A stretch of 64,000 nt of DNA from the NCBI RefSeq assembly GCF_000186265.1, contig NC_014934.1, forward strand, positions 2,108,001-2,172,000, written 5' to 3'. Below the pieces are notes generated by a model that saw only the letters and a list, made by a program, of their open reading frames with translations, made no database searches and was not told the DNA's origin. The stretch comes from Cellulophaga algicola DSM 14237. Its GTDB lineage: Bacteria; Bacteroidota; Bacteroidia; Flavobacteriales; Flavobacteriaceae. Position 1 is the first letter of the stretch. The number at the start of each line of letters is the position of its first letter. The position numbers and the translations under genes are program-made. Positions 1 through 8,766 of this stretch are shown here, piece after piece.

Positions 1-162
1 ATTGTGTACAAATAACGCAAATACACATTGAGATTAGATGTGTTTTGTTTAATATGTTGAATTTCAGTTGTCTATTGGTTTGAATACTAGAGATACCTTA
101 CTTTTAATTTTATTAAGACCAAACATCTATTTGTAAATACCTAAAATTTGTACCTTAGCTTT

Positions 163-657
163 ATGAACAAATCATTTTTAATTGCTCTTTTTTTAATTGG
201 GTGTATTTCTTGTGTAGAAACAAAAAAAGAAGAAGTAACCAAAGATGCTACGGCAGATCTTGTAGATCTTAAAAAACTTCCAAAAAAAGAAAATCCTAGC
301 TTTGGAGCTATTGAAGTTCTAAAAGATTGGACCGAGTATAATGCTTTGAATGCTGCTACTAATGCTATTTATGCTATTGATACTAAAGAAGATTTGATAG
401 TTGCTTTAGACGATTTGATGGAGAAGCAAAAATTATTAGAGGCCTCTACCTATCCAGAAGTGTTTGATAGAGCAGATATAAAAAGTAGGCAGAAAGTCTT
501 TAAAACAAAAGTGCTTCAAGTAAAGTTTGATTTGGAGTATGATAAAAACCCAAGAAAAACTGTTATAGAAATGGTGAAAGCATATAACGCTTTCAATAAT
601 CAGTTTTCAGTAGTCATTAGAAGTACTTTAAATCCTGAAATTTTATTTGATGAATAA
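163..657 (+). CDS. small lipoprotein of unknown function
   Basis: Predicted 164-residue exported lipoprotein. The first 14 residues are a short signal peptide ending in a lipobox-like LIGC with Cys14, followed by a Lys/Glu-rich linker. A longer reading from 148 adds MYLSF ahead of the signal peptide, so the ATG at 163 is preferred. The rest is predominantly helical and matches no family I recognise. The stop codon overlaps the start of the next gene by 8 nt, so the two are probably translationally coupled. The shared export suggests a common envelope role, but nothing identifies it. Confidence 0.75.
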   Translation: MNKSFLIALFLIGCISCVETKKEEVTKDATADLVDLKKLPKKENPSFGAIEVLKDWTEYNALNAATNAIYAIDTKEDLIVALDDLMEKQKLLEASTYPEVFDRADIKSRQKVFKTKVLQVKFDLEYDKNPRKTVIEMVKAYNAFNNQFSVVIRSTLNPEILFDE

Positions 658-1141
658 ATTAACCTTTCTTTTACTGTTCGTAGCATCCTTCGCTTTTGGA
701 CAAAACAATGATACAAAAGTTCAAATCAACCAAGTTATGGATGCCTGGCATAAAGCAGCAGCAGATGCCGATTTTGATGCTTATTTTAATTTAATGACTA
801 CTGATGCTGTTTTTATTGGTACGGATGCCACTGAAAACTGGCAGAATTCATCATTTAAAGCTTTTTCTAAGCCTTACTTTGATAAAGGTAAAGCATGGAG
901 TTTTTCTGCATTGGAGCGCAATGTATATGTTAATGAGACTGGAGACTTTGCTTGGTTCGACGAGTTGCTAGACACGCAGATGAAAATCTGTAGGGGTTCA
1001 GGTGTTCTTAAAAAAATAAATGGCGAATGGAAAATTGCACATTACGTATTATCGATTGCGGTACCTAATAACAAGGTAGATGCATTAGTAGCTTTGAAAA
1101 AAGAGACGGATAGTATTCTTACCGTAAAATTAAAACAGTAG
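650..1141 (+). CDS. secreted NTF2-like (SnoaL/DUF4440) protein
   Basis: Protein of 163 residues with a Sec signal peptide ending near FAFGQ, then an NTF2-like fold: helix with MDAWHKAAADADFDAYF, then the TDAVFIGTDATE strand region and a C-terminal GEWKIAHYVLS strand. This pattern is typical of the DUF4440/SnoaL-like group, whose members are small cone-shaped ligand-binding or enzyme domains. No catalytic residues can be assigned. The ATG at 650 is chosen; the TTG at 647 is upstream and unnecessary. It overlaps the preceding lipoprotein gene by 8 nt and is followed by a strong bidirectional terminator. Confidence 0.8.
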   Translation: MNKLTFLLLFVASFAFGQNNDTKVQINQVMDAWHKAAADADFDAYFNLMTTDAVFIGTDATENWQNSSFKAFSKPYFDKGKAWSFSALERNVYVNETGDFAWFDELLDTQMKICRGSGVLKKINGEWKIAHYVLSIAVPNNKVDALVALKKETDSILTVKLKQ

Positions 1142-1150
1142 GTAAGAAGT

Positions 1151-1196
1151 TATAAAACACTAAAAGCGAGCCTAGGCTCGCTTTTAGTGTTTTATA
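1151..1196. terminator. perfect 46-bp palindromic bidirectional terminator
   Basis: Positions 1151-1173 are the exact reverse complement of 1174-1196 with no unpaired loop; the centre is GCCTAGGC and the flanks are A-rich then T-rich. It lies between the convergent genes ending at 1141 (+) and 1207 (-), so it can act as a U-tailed terminator in either direction. Confidence 0.9.
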
Positions 1197-1206
1197 TAAG
1201 TAAGGT

Positions 1207-1944
1207 TTAATTCTTTTTCTTCTTCCCTTTTTTTTCAGGAACAATAGTTTCTGGCTCAGCTACTGGAGGATTTTTTTTGTTCTCTAGAGCTTGCTTGCTT
1301 AAACTAGCAAGATTAAAGTTTGGGTCTAATAGTAGAGCCTCGTTCATATAAGTTAAAGCACCATCAATATTATCTCTATCTAAATTGAAGGTTACTAAGC
1401 CTTTTAAATGTAAAAATGCAGCTTTTAAAGGGACTTCATACGGTTGTTGACGCTCATAAAAGGCATATTTCATATCGTCTTTAGCATTAATAATACCGTA
1501 TTCAATATTTACCATTGCACCATTTGGATCGCCAACTTGTATTTTTAAATCAGCTAATTCATAAGCTAAAAATGCATTAGGGTTTCTTTTGTATAAAACC
1601 TCAAACTGTTCAATGGCACGTTTAGGTTGGTTTAATGCTTTTAAAGATATTGCTTTTACTTGAACGGCTAGATCAGAATCTGAATCATTTTTTTCGATAC
1701 CGATAATATTCAAAGCTTGCATATGCTGGTTGTCATTAGCATAAATGTAAGCTAGCGTATCATTTCTTTGCTCAGAAGGCGTAAGAATATTCAAATGTGT
1801 TAAGGCATTAATAATCCCATTTACATCACCCTGCAAGCGCATTTGTTTGTAGAATGCTTCATAATGTTTTTGTAATTCAGATTTGGTTTGTGCAGTTCCT
1901 ATAAAGCTTATACCAATAAGTAAAGCAAATACTATTTTTTTCAT
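1207..1944 (-). CDS. secreted tetratricopeptide-repeat protein
   Basis: Protein of 245 residues with an N-terminal signal peptide (MKKIVFALLIGISFIGTAQ). The body contains degenerate TPR helices, for example the segments with QPKRAIEQFEVLYKRNPNAF, PNGAMVNIEYGI and IDGALTYMNEALLLDPNFN, ending in a Lys-rich tail (KKGKKKKN). TPR proteins are protein-binding scaffolds; here the location would be the periplasm. Partner unknown. It converges on the NTF2-like gene and shares the palindromic terminator. Confidence 0.8.
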   Translation of the reverse strand: MKKIVFALLIGISFIGTAQTKSELQKHYEAFYKQMRLQGDVNGIINALTHLNILTPSEQRNDTLAYIYANDNQHMQALNIIGIEKNDSDSDLAVQVKAISLKALNQPKRAIEQFEVLYKRNPNAFLAYELADLKIQVGDPNGAMVNIEYGIINAKDDMKYAFYERQQPYEVPLKAAFLHLKGLVTFNLDRDNIDGALTYMNEALLLDPNFNLASLSKQALENKKNPPVAEPETIVPEKKGKKKKN

Positions 1945-2017
1945 TTCTCGTTCTCTTGAATTTTAGGAACGCTAAGCTATAAAAATTATTCATAGCTTGC
2001 TGTTAAGGAAAGCTTTA

Positions 2018-2054
2018 AAACTAAAAAGATGCTTATATAGCATCTTTTTAGTTT
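2018..2054 (-). terminator. rho-independent terminator of the 2069-2443 gene
   Basis: A 15-bp stem (2018-2032 pairing with 2040-2054) closes a 7-nt loop. It lies 15 nt beyond the stop codon of the minus-strand gene at 2069 and its A/T-rich stem base supplies U residues. Confidence 0.8.
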
Positions 2055-2068
2055 AGGAATCTTTTTTT

Positions 2069-2443
2069 TTAGTTGACTTGTAGCGAACTATCTTTCATAG
2101 CATAGGTGCGCAGTAAACTAGCATAAAAAGCTATACTTCTGGTATCTTTCTCTAAGCAGTCTTTTAGGAAATATTTTAAGCTGACAAAGTGAAGGTCTGC
2201 GCGAAACGTAGGCAAATAAGTATTTATTTTCTTAGGATCGTAAACAGTGTCATCAATAACCACATTTAAGGTAATTCTCCTGCGGTAATAATCAATGGCA
2301 ACTTCAGAAGCGTTGTAATGTTTTTTTAATAAAGCAATATGTAGATCGTTGTGTTTTTTTTCAATTTTTCGATTTGGACAACTTTGAGAAATGAGGTTTT
2401 CTAATTCGGAAATTATCCTCCTTTTTAAACTTGAATTTACCAT
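2069..2443 (-). CDS. hypothetical protein
   Basis: A 124-residue basic protein that I do not recognise. It has no signal peptide or membrane segment. The N-terminal third is helical and charged; the middle (YYRRRITLNVVIDDTVYDP) looks like a beta hairpin, and the C-terminal part is helical. It has its own terminator downstream. The codon use resembles that of its neighbours, which supports it being a real gene. Confidence 0.6.
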   Translation of the reverse strand: MVNSSLKRRIISELENLISQSCPNRKIEKKHNDLHIALLKKHYNASEVAIDYYRRRITLNVVIDDTVYDPKKINTYLPTFRADLHFVSLKYFLKDCLEKDTRSIAFYASLLRTYAMKDSSLQVN

Positions 2444-2533
2444 ACTAATCGATTTAAGATTATATCGTAAATATATTATTATATTGATGAAATCGACAGT
2501 TTATTAACAGTTTGCCTTCTTTTTTGTTGTCAA

Positions 2534-2549
2534 AACACTTAAAAGTGTT
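2534..2549 (-). terminator. weak hairpin after the epimerase gene
   Basis: A 7-bp stem (AACACTT / AAGTGTT) with a 2-nt spacer lies just beyond the stop at 2555 of the minus-strand gene and is followed by TTTTG. It may be a weak terminator. Confidence 0.35.
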
Positions 2550-2554
2550 GTAAG

Positions 2555-3364
2555 TTATTTCTTTATTGAGGTAAGAAATTGGAAATCTTTAACATTTGTC
2601 AAATAATCAGCCGCTATTATTTTGCCATTTTCAGTTTTATTATCCTCATAATCAGGCAGATTAAGTCCTCTTTTTATGGCTGCCTCGGTATAATATTCCT
2701 TTTTACTCGGGTGTTCAGGATACACGCCATTGATGCTTACATTCCACCAATTTTCTTCAATAACTTTTAAAATTACTCGAATACAATCCTCTCTATGAAT
2801 AAGGTTAACGGGCATTCCTCCATTTTTTAATCCTTTCCTTTTTACCAACATAGTAACCGGGTGGCGGTCTTCACTTAGCAAACCTCCAAAGCGTATAATA
2901 GTAGTTTGCAGTTTCTTATTCTCTTTAAATATATTTTCTGATGCTAAAAGTTGAATACCAGATTCTGTGTTAGGTTCTGGTCTTGTTTTTTCAGTTACAA
3001 CCCCGTTAATATCACCATAAACAGCAGTGCTACTTACAAAAATAACCTGTTTAATTTCCGATTTCTCTATTGCTTTGGCTAAATGAGTCATTTTGGCCAC
3101 ATAATTTTCGGTATTGGTTCCTCGTAATTTTGGAGGAACATTAATAACAAGCGTTTTTGTGTTTGCTAAAAATGCTCTTATTGGTCCTACAATGCCATTT
3201 TCAGAAAGTATTATTTTATATTCCTGAATGCCAGCCTCATTCAAGAGCTTTAATTTTTCTTCTGATGTCGTCGTTCCTTTTACTAGAAACTCGTTTTTAA
3301 TAAAAGTTTTGGCTAATGGAAGGCCAAGCCAACCGCATCCTAAAATTCCGACAGTATTATTCAA
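2555..3364 (-). CDS. NAD(P)-dependent epimerase, YeeZ-like extended SDR
   Basis: Protein of 269 residues with an N-terminal Rossmann fingerprint GILGCGWLGLPLAK and a downstream VIFVSSTAVYGDINGVV segment with the catalytic-type Ser-Tyr region of extended short-chain dehydrogenases. The GCGWLG opening and overall length fit the YeeZ-like NAD-binding proteins, whose substrate is not established. Its ATG overlaps the end of the upstream M28 peptidase gene by 8 nt, so the two are co-translated, although no metabolic link is obvious. Confidence 0.82.
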   Translation of the reverse strand: MNNTVGILGCGWLGLPLAKTFIKNEFLVKGTTTSEEKLKLLNEAGIQEYKIILSENGIVGPIRAFLANTKTLVINVPPKLRGTNTENYVAKMTHLAKAIEKSEIKQVIFVSSTAVYGDINGVVTEKTRPEPNTESGIQLLASENIFKENKKLQTTIIRFGGLLSEDRHPVTMLVKRKGLKNGGMPVNLIHREDCIRVILKVIEENWWNVSINGVYPEHPSKKEYYTEAAIKRGLNLPDYEDNKTENGKIIAADYLTNVKDFQFLTSIKK

Positions 3365-5642
3365 TAGTGATAGTTTTAGTTACAAGTATTGCATCATTAA
3401 GTACAAAAGGCTTAGGGATTGCATTTTTTGGTCGCGCAGGTACTGTAAATTGCGAATTGGTTAGTAAATCGTTCGATGCTTCATAAAGTTTAAGCTCAAA
3501 TTTTTCATTTTTAGGAAGTATTAGGCTTAGTTCGGTATACTCATTATTACTTATATAATGCGTAATTAGTTTTCCTGGCGTTCTATTTTTAAGGAAGTAA
3601 TCTGATAATGGAACAGAATTTACACTTGCTTTAATTATGTTGGTTTGCGCAGTGAAAATATCTAATCTATTTACGTTGCGTTGTGGGGTAATACAAATTT
3701 TTACATGACGTTCCGTTCCGATAATGGTATCTCTTGTTTTTTCAACTTTAGGTGCTGCTATATTTTTTAAGGGCGCTTTAGAAGTATAGGTAAACGCCGT
3801 TTTATATTTGCTACTGATGGTGTTTTTACTTAATTTCTCGGGAACTTTCTTATCTGCACCCACAAATTGTGCGGTCCAACCAGATAATACGTGATCATAG
3901 GTTGCCCATTGCGCATCATTAGTATCTGCATTTAAGACATATACTAAGCTTGTTGGTTTCGCATGATCTTCAGAAAAACCAGCATTTAAATGCGCAGAGA
4001 CCATGTCAGTTATAAACAGCAACATCAGTATAAAGGCTACTCTGTTTTTGTGCTTATAAAATGAAAATACTGGCAGCGCTAAAACAAAAACCAAGGTGGT
4101 TAATACCGTAGATGCAACCATCATTTTTAGGCCTAGACCTACTGGAAACATTTTTATAAAAGGGGTAAAAATCCATAAGGCAGGAATGAGTAAGAATACA
4201 AGTAGGTATGCATTGGGTTTTTCTTGGTTTATGACGACTAAGAATGCGGCTAAAAGTGCAAATACGGGGATTATAAAAAAGCTAGCACCAGGTAAATAAG
4301 TACTCAATCCACCGCAAATTATAAGCCAAAGTACTAGCGGCCCTACCAATAGATTTGCGGTATTTATTTTTCTAAACTTATGATAGATAAAAAAGCAGAC
4401 TGCCAAAGAAAAAAGCACAAATGCTGTGATATAGGTATAGCCATTATACGTAAACCCATGTAAAATATCTTGGTATTGAGGGTAGCTACTTTTTAAAATC
4501 GGCCAACTAAAATACCCCACGATACCATTTATAACTATAGTACTTAAAAGCGGAATAAAACTTAAGGCACTGTCTTTTAAGTTTAAAGATTTTTTCTTAA
4601 AACCATGGAGTATTAGTGCAAAAAAGAAGATTAATGCGATAATAAATAAAGGCCAAACCCAATCAAAAGGATATGACACTAGCTTGAAAAACGGAACATT
4701 AAAATAATTGTAATCGTCTAAGCTTTTTAAATTGGATAAATCAGCCGTGCTGAAATGATGTAATAACGGCATTAAATAGCTCCCTTGATGCGCAAGGGTA
4801 TTTCTATCTAAGCGTTCATAAGTATCTCTTTCTGTGTGGTAATCATAATGATCATCAATAAAAGCAAAATTTAAGCCTTCAATATCTCCATCTTTTCTAA
4901 AAACAGTTAAATCTGTATCATTGGGGAGCATTTTATAAATACTATATACTAGGGAGTTTGCAACAGGGTAATCAGGATTAGCTTTTGTAAATTCTTTGAT
5001 TAGATTACTATTTCCTCTATTGGTCTCTATAAGCATATAGGATGGTCCGCCACTGCCCCGTGCCTCAAAATTTAATACTAAGCCTACATCTTTACTCCAC
5101 GGATGATTATTTACAAATAAATCGGCACCATTTAAACCCAATTCCTCTGCATCGGTAAATAGAATGATAATATCATTTTTCGGTTTTTTGTTTCCTGCTA
5201 AAAAGGCACGTACACCTTCTAAAATTGTAGCTACTCCGCTACCTGCATCACTAGCACCTAAAGAAGAATGTGGGTTGCTGTCATAATGTGATAAAAGTAC
5301 TAATGCTTTGCCTTTCTCAGTACCTTCTATTTTGGCAATGATATTTACAGCTTTACTTAAATTAGCCCAGTCTCCTGTGGTATACCCTTCTTGTACGCTT
5401 GTTTGTAAACCTAATTTTTCTAACTCTCTACGGATGTAATTTCGAACTTCTTTATGAGCAGGAAAGCCTACGGAATGTGGTTTGGTAGAAATTTTTTTCA
5501 CATGGACTAGCGCTCTTTCTGTAGCGAATTCAGTCTCGGTTAATTCTTTATCTATAACATCACCTGGCATGGATGATTTGAACCCGAAATAGATAATTAT
5601 TAGGATTAAAATAAGGGTTAGAGAAGAAGTGCTTGTTTTCAT
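3357..5642 (-). CDS. membrane-anchored M28 family metallopeptidase
   Basis: A 761-residue zinc aminopeptidase of the M28 family. Residues 8-24 form a membrane anchor. The peptidase domain (about 40-300) has the expected zinc ligands: H119 in SHYDSN, D132 in GASDAGSG, the glutamate pair E166-E167 in TDAEELG, and the late histidine in DDHYDYHTERDTYERLD. Residues from about 330 to 570 form roughly eight transmembrane helices, followed by a C-terminal soluble domain. This layout (M28 plus polytopic membrane region) resembles the Fxna/ERMP1-like group. It probably trims peptides at the periplasmic face. The downstream epimerase overlaps it by 8 nt. Confidence 0.88.
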   Translation of the reverse strand: MKTSTSSLTLILILIIIYFGFKSSMPGDVIDKELTETEFATERALVHVKKISTKPHSVGFPAHKEVRNYIRRELEKLGLQTSVQEGYTTGDWANLSKAVNIIAKIEGTEKGKALVLLSHYDSNPHSSLGASDAGSGVATILEGVRAFLAGNKKPKNDIIILFTDAEELGLNGADLFVNNHPWSKDVGLVLNFEARGSGGPSYMLIETNRGNSNLIKEFTKANPDYPVANSLVYSIYKMLPNDTDLTVFRKDGDIEGLNFAFIDDHYDYHTERDTYERLDRNTLAHQGSYLMPLLHHFSTADLSNLKSLDDYNYFNVPFFKLVSYPFDWVWPLFIIALIFFFALILHGFKKKSLNLKDSALSFIPLLSTIVINGIVGYFSWPILKSSYPQYQDILHGFTYNGYTYITAFVLFSLAVCFFIYHKFRKINTANLLVGPLVLWLIICGGLSTYLPGASFFIIPVFALLAAFLVVINQEKPNAYLLVFLLIPALWIFTPFIKMFPVGLGLKMMVASTVLTTLVFVLALPVFSFYKHKNRVAFILMLLFITDMVSAHLNAGFSEDHAKPTSLVYVLNADTNDAQWATYDHVLSGWTAQFVGADKKVPEKLSKNTISSKYKTAFTYTSKAPLKNIAAPKVEKTRDTIIGTERHVKICITPQRNVNRLDIFTAQTNIIKASVNSVPLSDYFLKNRTPGKLITHYISNNEYTELSLILPKNEKFELKLYEASNDLLTNSQFTVPARPKNAIPKPFVLNDAILVTKTITIE

Positions 5643-5850
5643 TCGGGTATAAATTGTGTTGCTATCTTGAGATGTTTGTAAATGTATAAAAATATAGTGG
5701 GATGTTTATAATAGTAATTTTTTGTAGTATCGATAGGGATTTGCTAGACTATTTCTTAAAAAAATGATTATTTAAACGATTATATATCAACTAGTTGTTG
5801 TTTTATTAAGAATAAGTACTATATTTAATATCAACCTTAAAATACTACAT

Positions 5851-6312
5851 ATGGGAATCAAAAGCTTTCAGGGCATACGTAAAGTCGTTAAAAAAGAATT
5901 TGATGCTCCCATTTTGGTCGAAGACTATATGACGAGAAAATTAGTTTCTTTTTCCCCAGAACAATCTATTCTAGAGGTAATGGAATTATTTACCAAGCAT
6001 AATATTTCAGGGGGACCTGTTTTAGATACTAATGGATTTCTTGTCGGGATTATTTCTGAAGCAGATTGTATGAAAACAATTTCAGAGAGTCGCTATTTTA
6101 ACCAACCCATATTAGATAAAAGGGTAGATAATTACATGACTAAAAATGTTGAAACCATAGGTAATGATATCAGTATTTTTGATGCTGCAGGAATCTTTCA
6201 TAAAAATAATAGGCGTAGATTACCTGTGTTGAAAGATGGATTGTTAGTAGGGCAAATAAGTAGAAAAGATATTGTTATTGCAGCACTTAAATTAAGCGGG
6301 CAAAATTGGTAA
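5851..6312 (+). CDS. CBS-domain pair protein
   Basis: A 153-residue cytoplasmic protein made almost entirely of two CBS motifs: residues about 24-80 (VEDYMTRKLVSFSPEQSI ... GFLVGIISEAD) and about 90-150 (VDNYMTKNVETIG ... GLLVGQISRKD). CBS pairs bind adenine nucleotides and regulate partner proteins. No effector domain is fused here, so it is a stand-alone sensor. It is transcribed divergently from the M28 gene and ends at its own terminator. Confidence 0.88.
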   Translation: MGIKSFQGIRKVVKKEFDAPILVEDYMTRKLVSFSPEQSILEVMELFTKHNISGGPVLDTNGFLVGIISEADCMKTISESRYFNQPILDKRVDNYMTKNVETIGNDISIFDAAGIFHKNNRRRLPVLKDGLLVGQISRKDIVIAALKLSGQNW

Positions 6313-6342
6313 AGTAAAAAGTATGATCTAACCATTAATAGT

Positions 6343-6371
6343 AACCTCACTCTTTATTGGTGAGGTTTTTT
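6343..6371. terminator. terminator between convergent genes
   Basis: AACCTCAC (6343-6350) pairs with GTGAGGTT (6360-6367) around a 9-nt loop and is followed by a T run on the plus strand. It separates the CBS gene from the minus-strand zinc-ribbon gene. Confidence 0.8.
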
Positions 6372-6721
6372 TATTCCCTTTTTACAATCATATAATAATC
6401 ATTGTCTAGAGGTAAATAGCCTAGATCATACACAAAATAATAGATGGTTCCTTTTTTCGTGGTGTAAATACTTGTGAAAATTTCAAAATCAAATCCTTTG
6501 TCTAAGAGTTTGTACCGTGTGCTTTTTGTTTTACCATCGGTTAATGGAAAGCTTTCTAAAATACGATGATTCTTTCGTAAGCGGTTGTTAATATTTCTAA
6601 TGAGATTTTTAGAGTCTTTGTTTAATTTATTGTTGAAAGAGTTACGACAATAATCAGAGCAGAATTTTTTATCTACTCGCCCAATAATTTTTTCTCCACA
6701 TTCGGGACAAAGTTTCTTCAA
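6371..6721 (-). CDS. zinc-ribbon hypothetical protein
   Basis: A small basic protein with a four-cysteine zinc-binding motif, CPECGEKIIGRVDKKFCSDYC, then a Lys/Asn-rich helical region and a C-terminal beta-rich part ending GYLPLDNDYYMIVKRE. From memory, flavobacterial homologues begin a few residues before the first cysteine. That favours the TTG at 6721, which lies directly after the stop (6723-6725) of the upstream gene. An ATG at 6766 (MAVHKN) and one at 6793 are also open but would overlap the upstream gene by 44 or 71 nt. Function unknown; nucleic acid or protein binding is plausible. Confidence 0.7.
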   Translation of the reverse strand: MKKLCPECGEKIIGRVDKKFCSDYCRNSFNNKLNKDSKNLIRNINNRLRKNHRILESFPLTDGKTKSTRYKLLDKGFDFEIFTSIYTTKKGTIYYFVYDLGYLPLDNDYYMIVKRE

Positions 6722-6722
6722 A

Positions 6723-7211
6723 TTATTGCTTTTTAAAAATGAATTTAAATTCTTGTGTACTGCCATTTTCTTCTTCGGCAAGAACATAGGCAATCATTTC
6801 ATTGTCGCTTATTCTTTTATAGGTAAGTCCGTCAAAATATAGAGCATTATCTTCTTTTTTCACTAGAGGAAAGTCTTGAAATTCATCTTTAGCTTCCCAA
6901 CCATCTAATTCGCCTGAAAAATGCTTTAGTTGTAAATGTATGGTTTCTCCTTCTTCAATAATATGTCCTATTTCATAGAAGTCTACTTTACCATCGATTA
7001 CTAATCTAAAAGAAAACATCATAGAATCGCCTTCAGCTTTAGTCCATATTTCTTCACTAATTCCTCCAAAAGCTTCGCCAATCCAATGGCCTGTCATAAA
7101 ACTAGCATCTGCAAGTGTCGCTTTTGGTTCTGTTTCATTTTCTGGGAGCGAAAGTGTATGCTGTGCAGTAGATAAACTTGTAACTAATAATAAGAGAAAA
7201 AATGGTTTCAT
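6723..7211 (-). CDS. secreted DUF6265-like protein
   Basis: Protein of 162 residues with a Sec signal peptide (MKPFFLLLLVTSLSTAQ) when started at the ATG at 7211; a longer frame from 7244 adds residues in front of it. After the signal comes a lipocalin-like beta-rich domain with MTGHWIGEAFGGISEEIW and FDGLTYKRISDNEMIAYV, which fits the DUF6265 family. A ligand or enzyme role is unknown. Its stop codon touches the start region of the zinc-ribbon gene. Confidence 0.75.
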   Translation of the reverse strand: MKPFFLLLLVTSLSTAQHTLSLPENETEPKATLADASFMTGHWIGEAFGGISEEIWTKAEGDSMMFSFRLVIDGKVDFYEIGHIIEEGETIHLQLKHFSGELDGWEAKDEFQDFPLVKKEDNALYFDGLTYKRISDNEMIAYVLAEEENGSTQEFKFIFKKQ

Positions 7212-7264
7212 AGTATATTGTCTTAAAGAAGTTCTAATATACAATTTATTTTAGTTGCTAAATC

Positions 7265-7834
7265 TCAATGAATTGAAATACTGTATTTTGTAAGTAACCC
7301 AGAGAGGTTGTCTTTCGAGAATTTAGCATTTTTTATTGCGTTTGCTTCTGGATCAATGGAGAAATTAATGGCAGTCGTAAAATCTGTTTTTTGTAAAATT
7401 GTGGCACTAAATATAGCGGCATTCAAATCACACTCTTGAAAAATGGCACTACTTAAATCTGTCTTTGTAAATTCTACTTGGTGCATTTTACAACGTAAAA
7501 ACGGTGTATTTTTTATTTTAAGTTGGTAGAAGGAAGCAAAATTTAAGTTGCAATTCTCGAACGTAAAGGATAATAAAAAGGTATTGCAATACTGAAAATT
7601 TACACCCAATAATTTACAGTCTTTAAAAAGAGTTTCTTTTAAGGTTGTTTCGGCAAGATTAGCATTGCTAATATCACAGTCTATAAATTCACATTCAGAA
7701 AATGTGCTATTGCTTAAGTTTGCTTTGGAAAAGTTACAATTTTCAAAAATGCAATTTTCATACTCCGCTTTTCGCAGCCTAGTAATAGCATAGTTCTCTC
7801 CTTTAAAAGTAGTGTCAAGTACTAAATCTTCCAT
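7265..7834 (-). CDS. pentapeptide-repeat protein
   Basis: A 189-residue protein made of pentapeptide repeats of the A(D/N)LxX type, for example CNFSKANLSNSTFSECEF, ISNANLAETTLKETLF and FTKTDLSSAIFQECDL. These fold as a right-handed quadrilateral beta helix. Its length and repeat regularity are like the Qnr/McbG group that protects DNA gyrase, but many members have other or unknown roles, so resistance cannot be claimed. It is a single gene with no operon partner. Confidence 0.85.
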   Translation of the reverse strand: MEDLVLDTTFKGENYAITRLRKAEYENCIFENCNFSKANLSNSTFSECEFIDCDISNANLAETTLKETLFKDCKLLGVNFQYCNTFLLSFTFENCNLNFASFYQLKIKNTPFLRCKMHQVEFTKTDLSSAIFQECDLNAAIFSATILQKTDFTTAINFSIDPEANAIKNAKFSKDNLSGLLTKYSISIH

Positions 7835-7924
7835 TATTATTTTATAATCGTTAGTTGGTAACTTTAATACTCTGTTCTTTTAAATAGCTAAACAATACTA
7901 CAAAAAAATGTTTGTAAGGATAGT

Positions 7925-8659
7925 TTATGATTTGTTTTTCTTTACTTCAATAGTATGGTGTATGGTAAACTTAATACTATTGCGATCATAAAAATCGATA
8001 CCATTTTTCTGTTGTTGAAACATATTAAAATAGCCGACTTCAAAACCTAGGTTAGTTAAAGGCATAAATTGAACGCTTGCACCCATCCTATTTTGATCAA
8101 ATACATTATATACAATGGTGTTTCCTACATTCAAAAAAATTTCATCAAATGCTTTGAACGTTACTTTTTTTATAGGGGCATACCTCAACTCCAACTTATA
8201 ACGCAACCTTGTATTTGCAAATTCGTAAGAATTATTTTCTTGTTCAAAAAATCTAAATTCGGACCAAAACCTATGGTTAATAAAAAATTTTTCAGTCACG
8301 GGTTGCCTGTAGCCAAGTTCTAATACTGGCCTTAGTTCTTTTTGGTTATAGTAGTCTTTTACTTCTGGATCATTAGGAAGCGACTGAATAACACCAGTAA
8401 GTCCTATGGCCGTGTTCCAACCTTTGCCAAGTTGTCTATCAAAAAAAGTTCTTGAAAGCGTTTGGTGCTGCCTCCATGGATTTGAGTAATTTCGTTGGTC
8501 TATTTCTTGCCTAATTTGATAGTTGTCATTTAATTTAAGCTTTAAGGAATAGCTAGTCCACAGTAATTGTTGGTGGGTTACCTTCTTTTGTGCTATGACC
8601 TGGAAGAAGTTTAAGCTAATGAATAACACGAGGTATGCTATTCGGGTATTTGCCTTCAT
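7925..8659 (-). CDS. DUF2490 family outer-membrane beta-barrel protein
   Basis: Protein of 244 residues with a signal peptide (to about VIAQ, residue 24) and a barrel-like alternation of aromatic and charged strands: QLLWTSYSLKLKLNDNYQIRQEIDQR, FFINHRFWSEFRF, RLRYKLELRYAP, and a final strand FTIHHTIEV. This is the pattern of DUF2490 proteins, common in Bacteroidota and of unknown function. A sequence matching the -7 element lies just upstream. Confidence 0.78.
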   Translation of the reverse strand: MKANTRIAYLVLFISLNFFQVIAQKKVTHQQLLWTSYSLKLKLNDNYQIRQEIDQRNYSNPWRQHQTLSRTFFDRQLGKGWNTAIGLTGVIQSLPNDPEVKDYYNQKELRPVLELGYRQPVTEKFFINHRFWSEFRFFEQENNSYEFANTRLRYKLELRYAPIKKVTFKAFDEIFLNVGNTIVYNVFDQNRMGASVQFMPLTNLGFEVGYFNMFQQQKNGIDFYDRNSIKFTIHHTIEVKKNKS

Positions 8660-8677
8660 CGATTAAAAATATAGGAG

Positions 8678-8685
8678 CAAATGTA
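8678..8685 (-). promoter_or_regulatory. TAnnTTTG -7 element for the DUF2490 gene
   Basis: Reads TACATTTG on the minus strand, 19 nt before the start codon at 8659. It is an exact match to the Bacteroidota -7 element; no convincing -33 TTTG is visible. Confidence 0.4.
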
Positions 8686-8766
8686 TAGTATATTAGTGTA
8701 TCTATAGTTTTAGTAGAGTAAAATAATTAAGCTTCAATTTAAAAAAAGTTGAAACACCAACTCGTG

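Noticed and set aside
7265-7834. Fluoroquinolone resistance (Qnr) gene
   Set aside because: Pentapeptide repeats are present but nothing separates it from the many non-resistance pentapeptide proteins.
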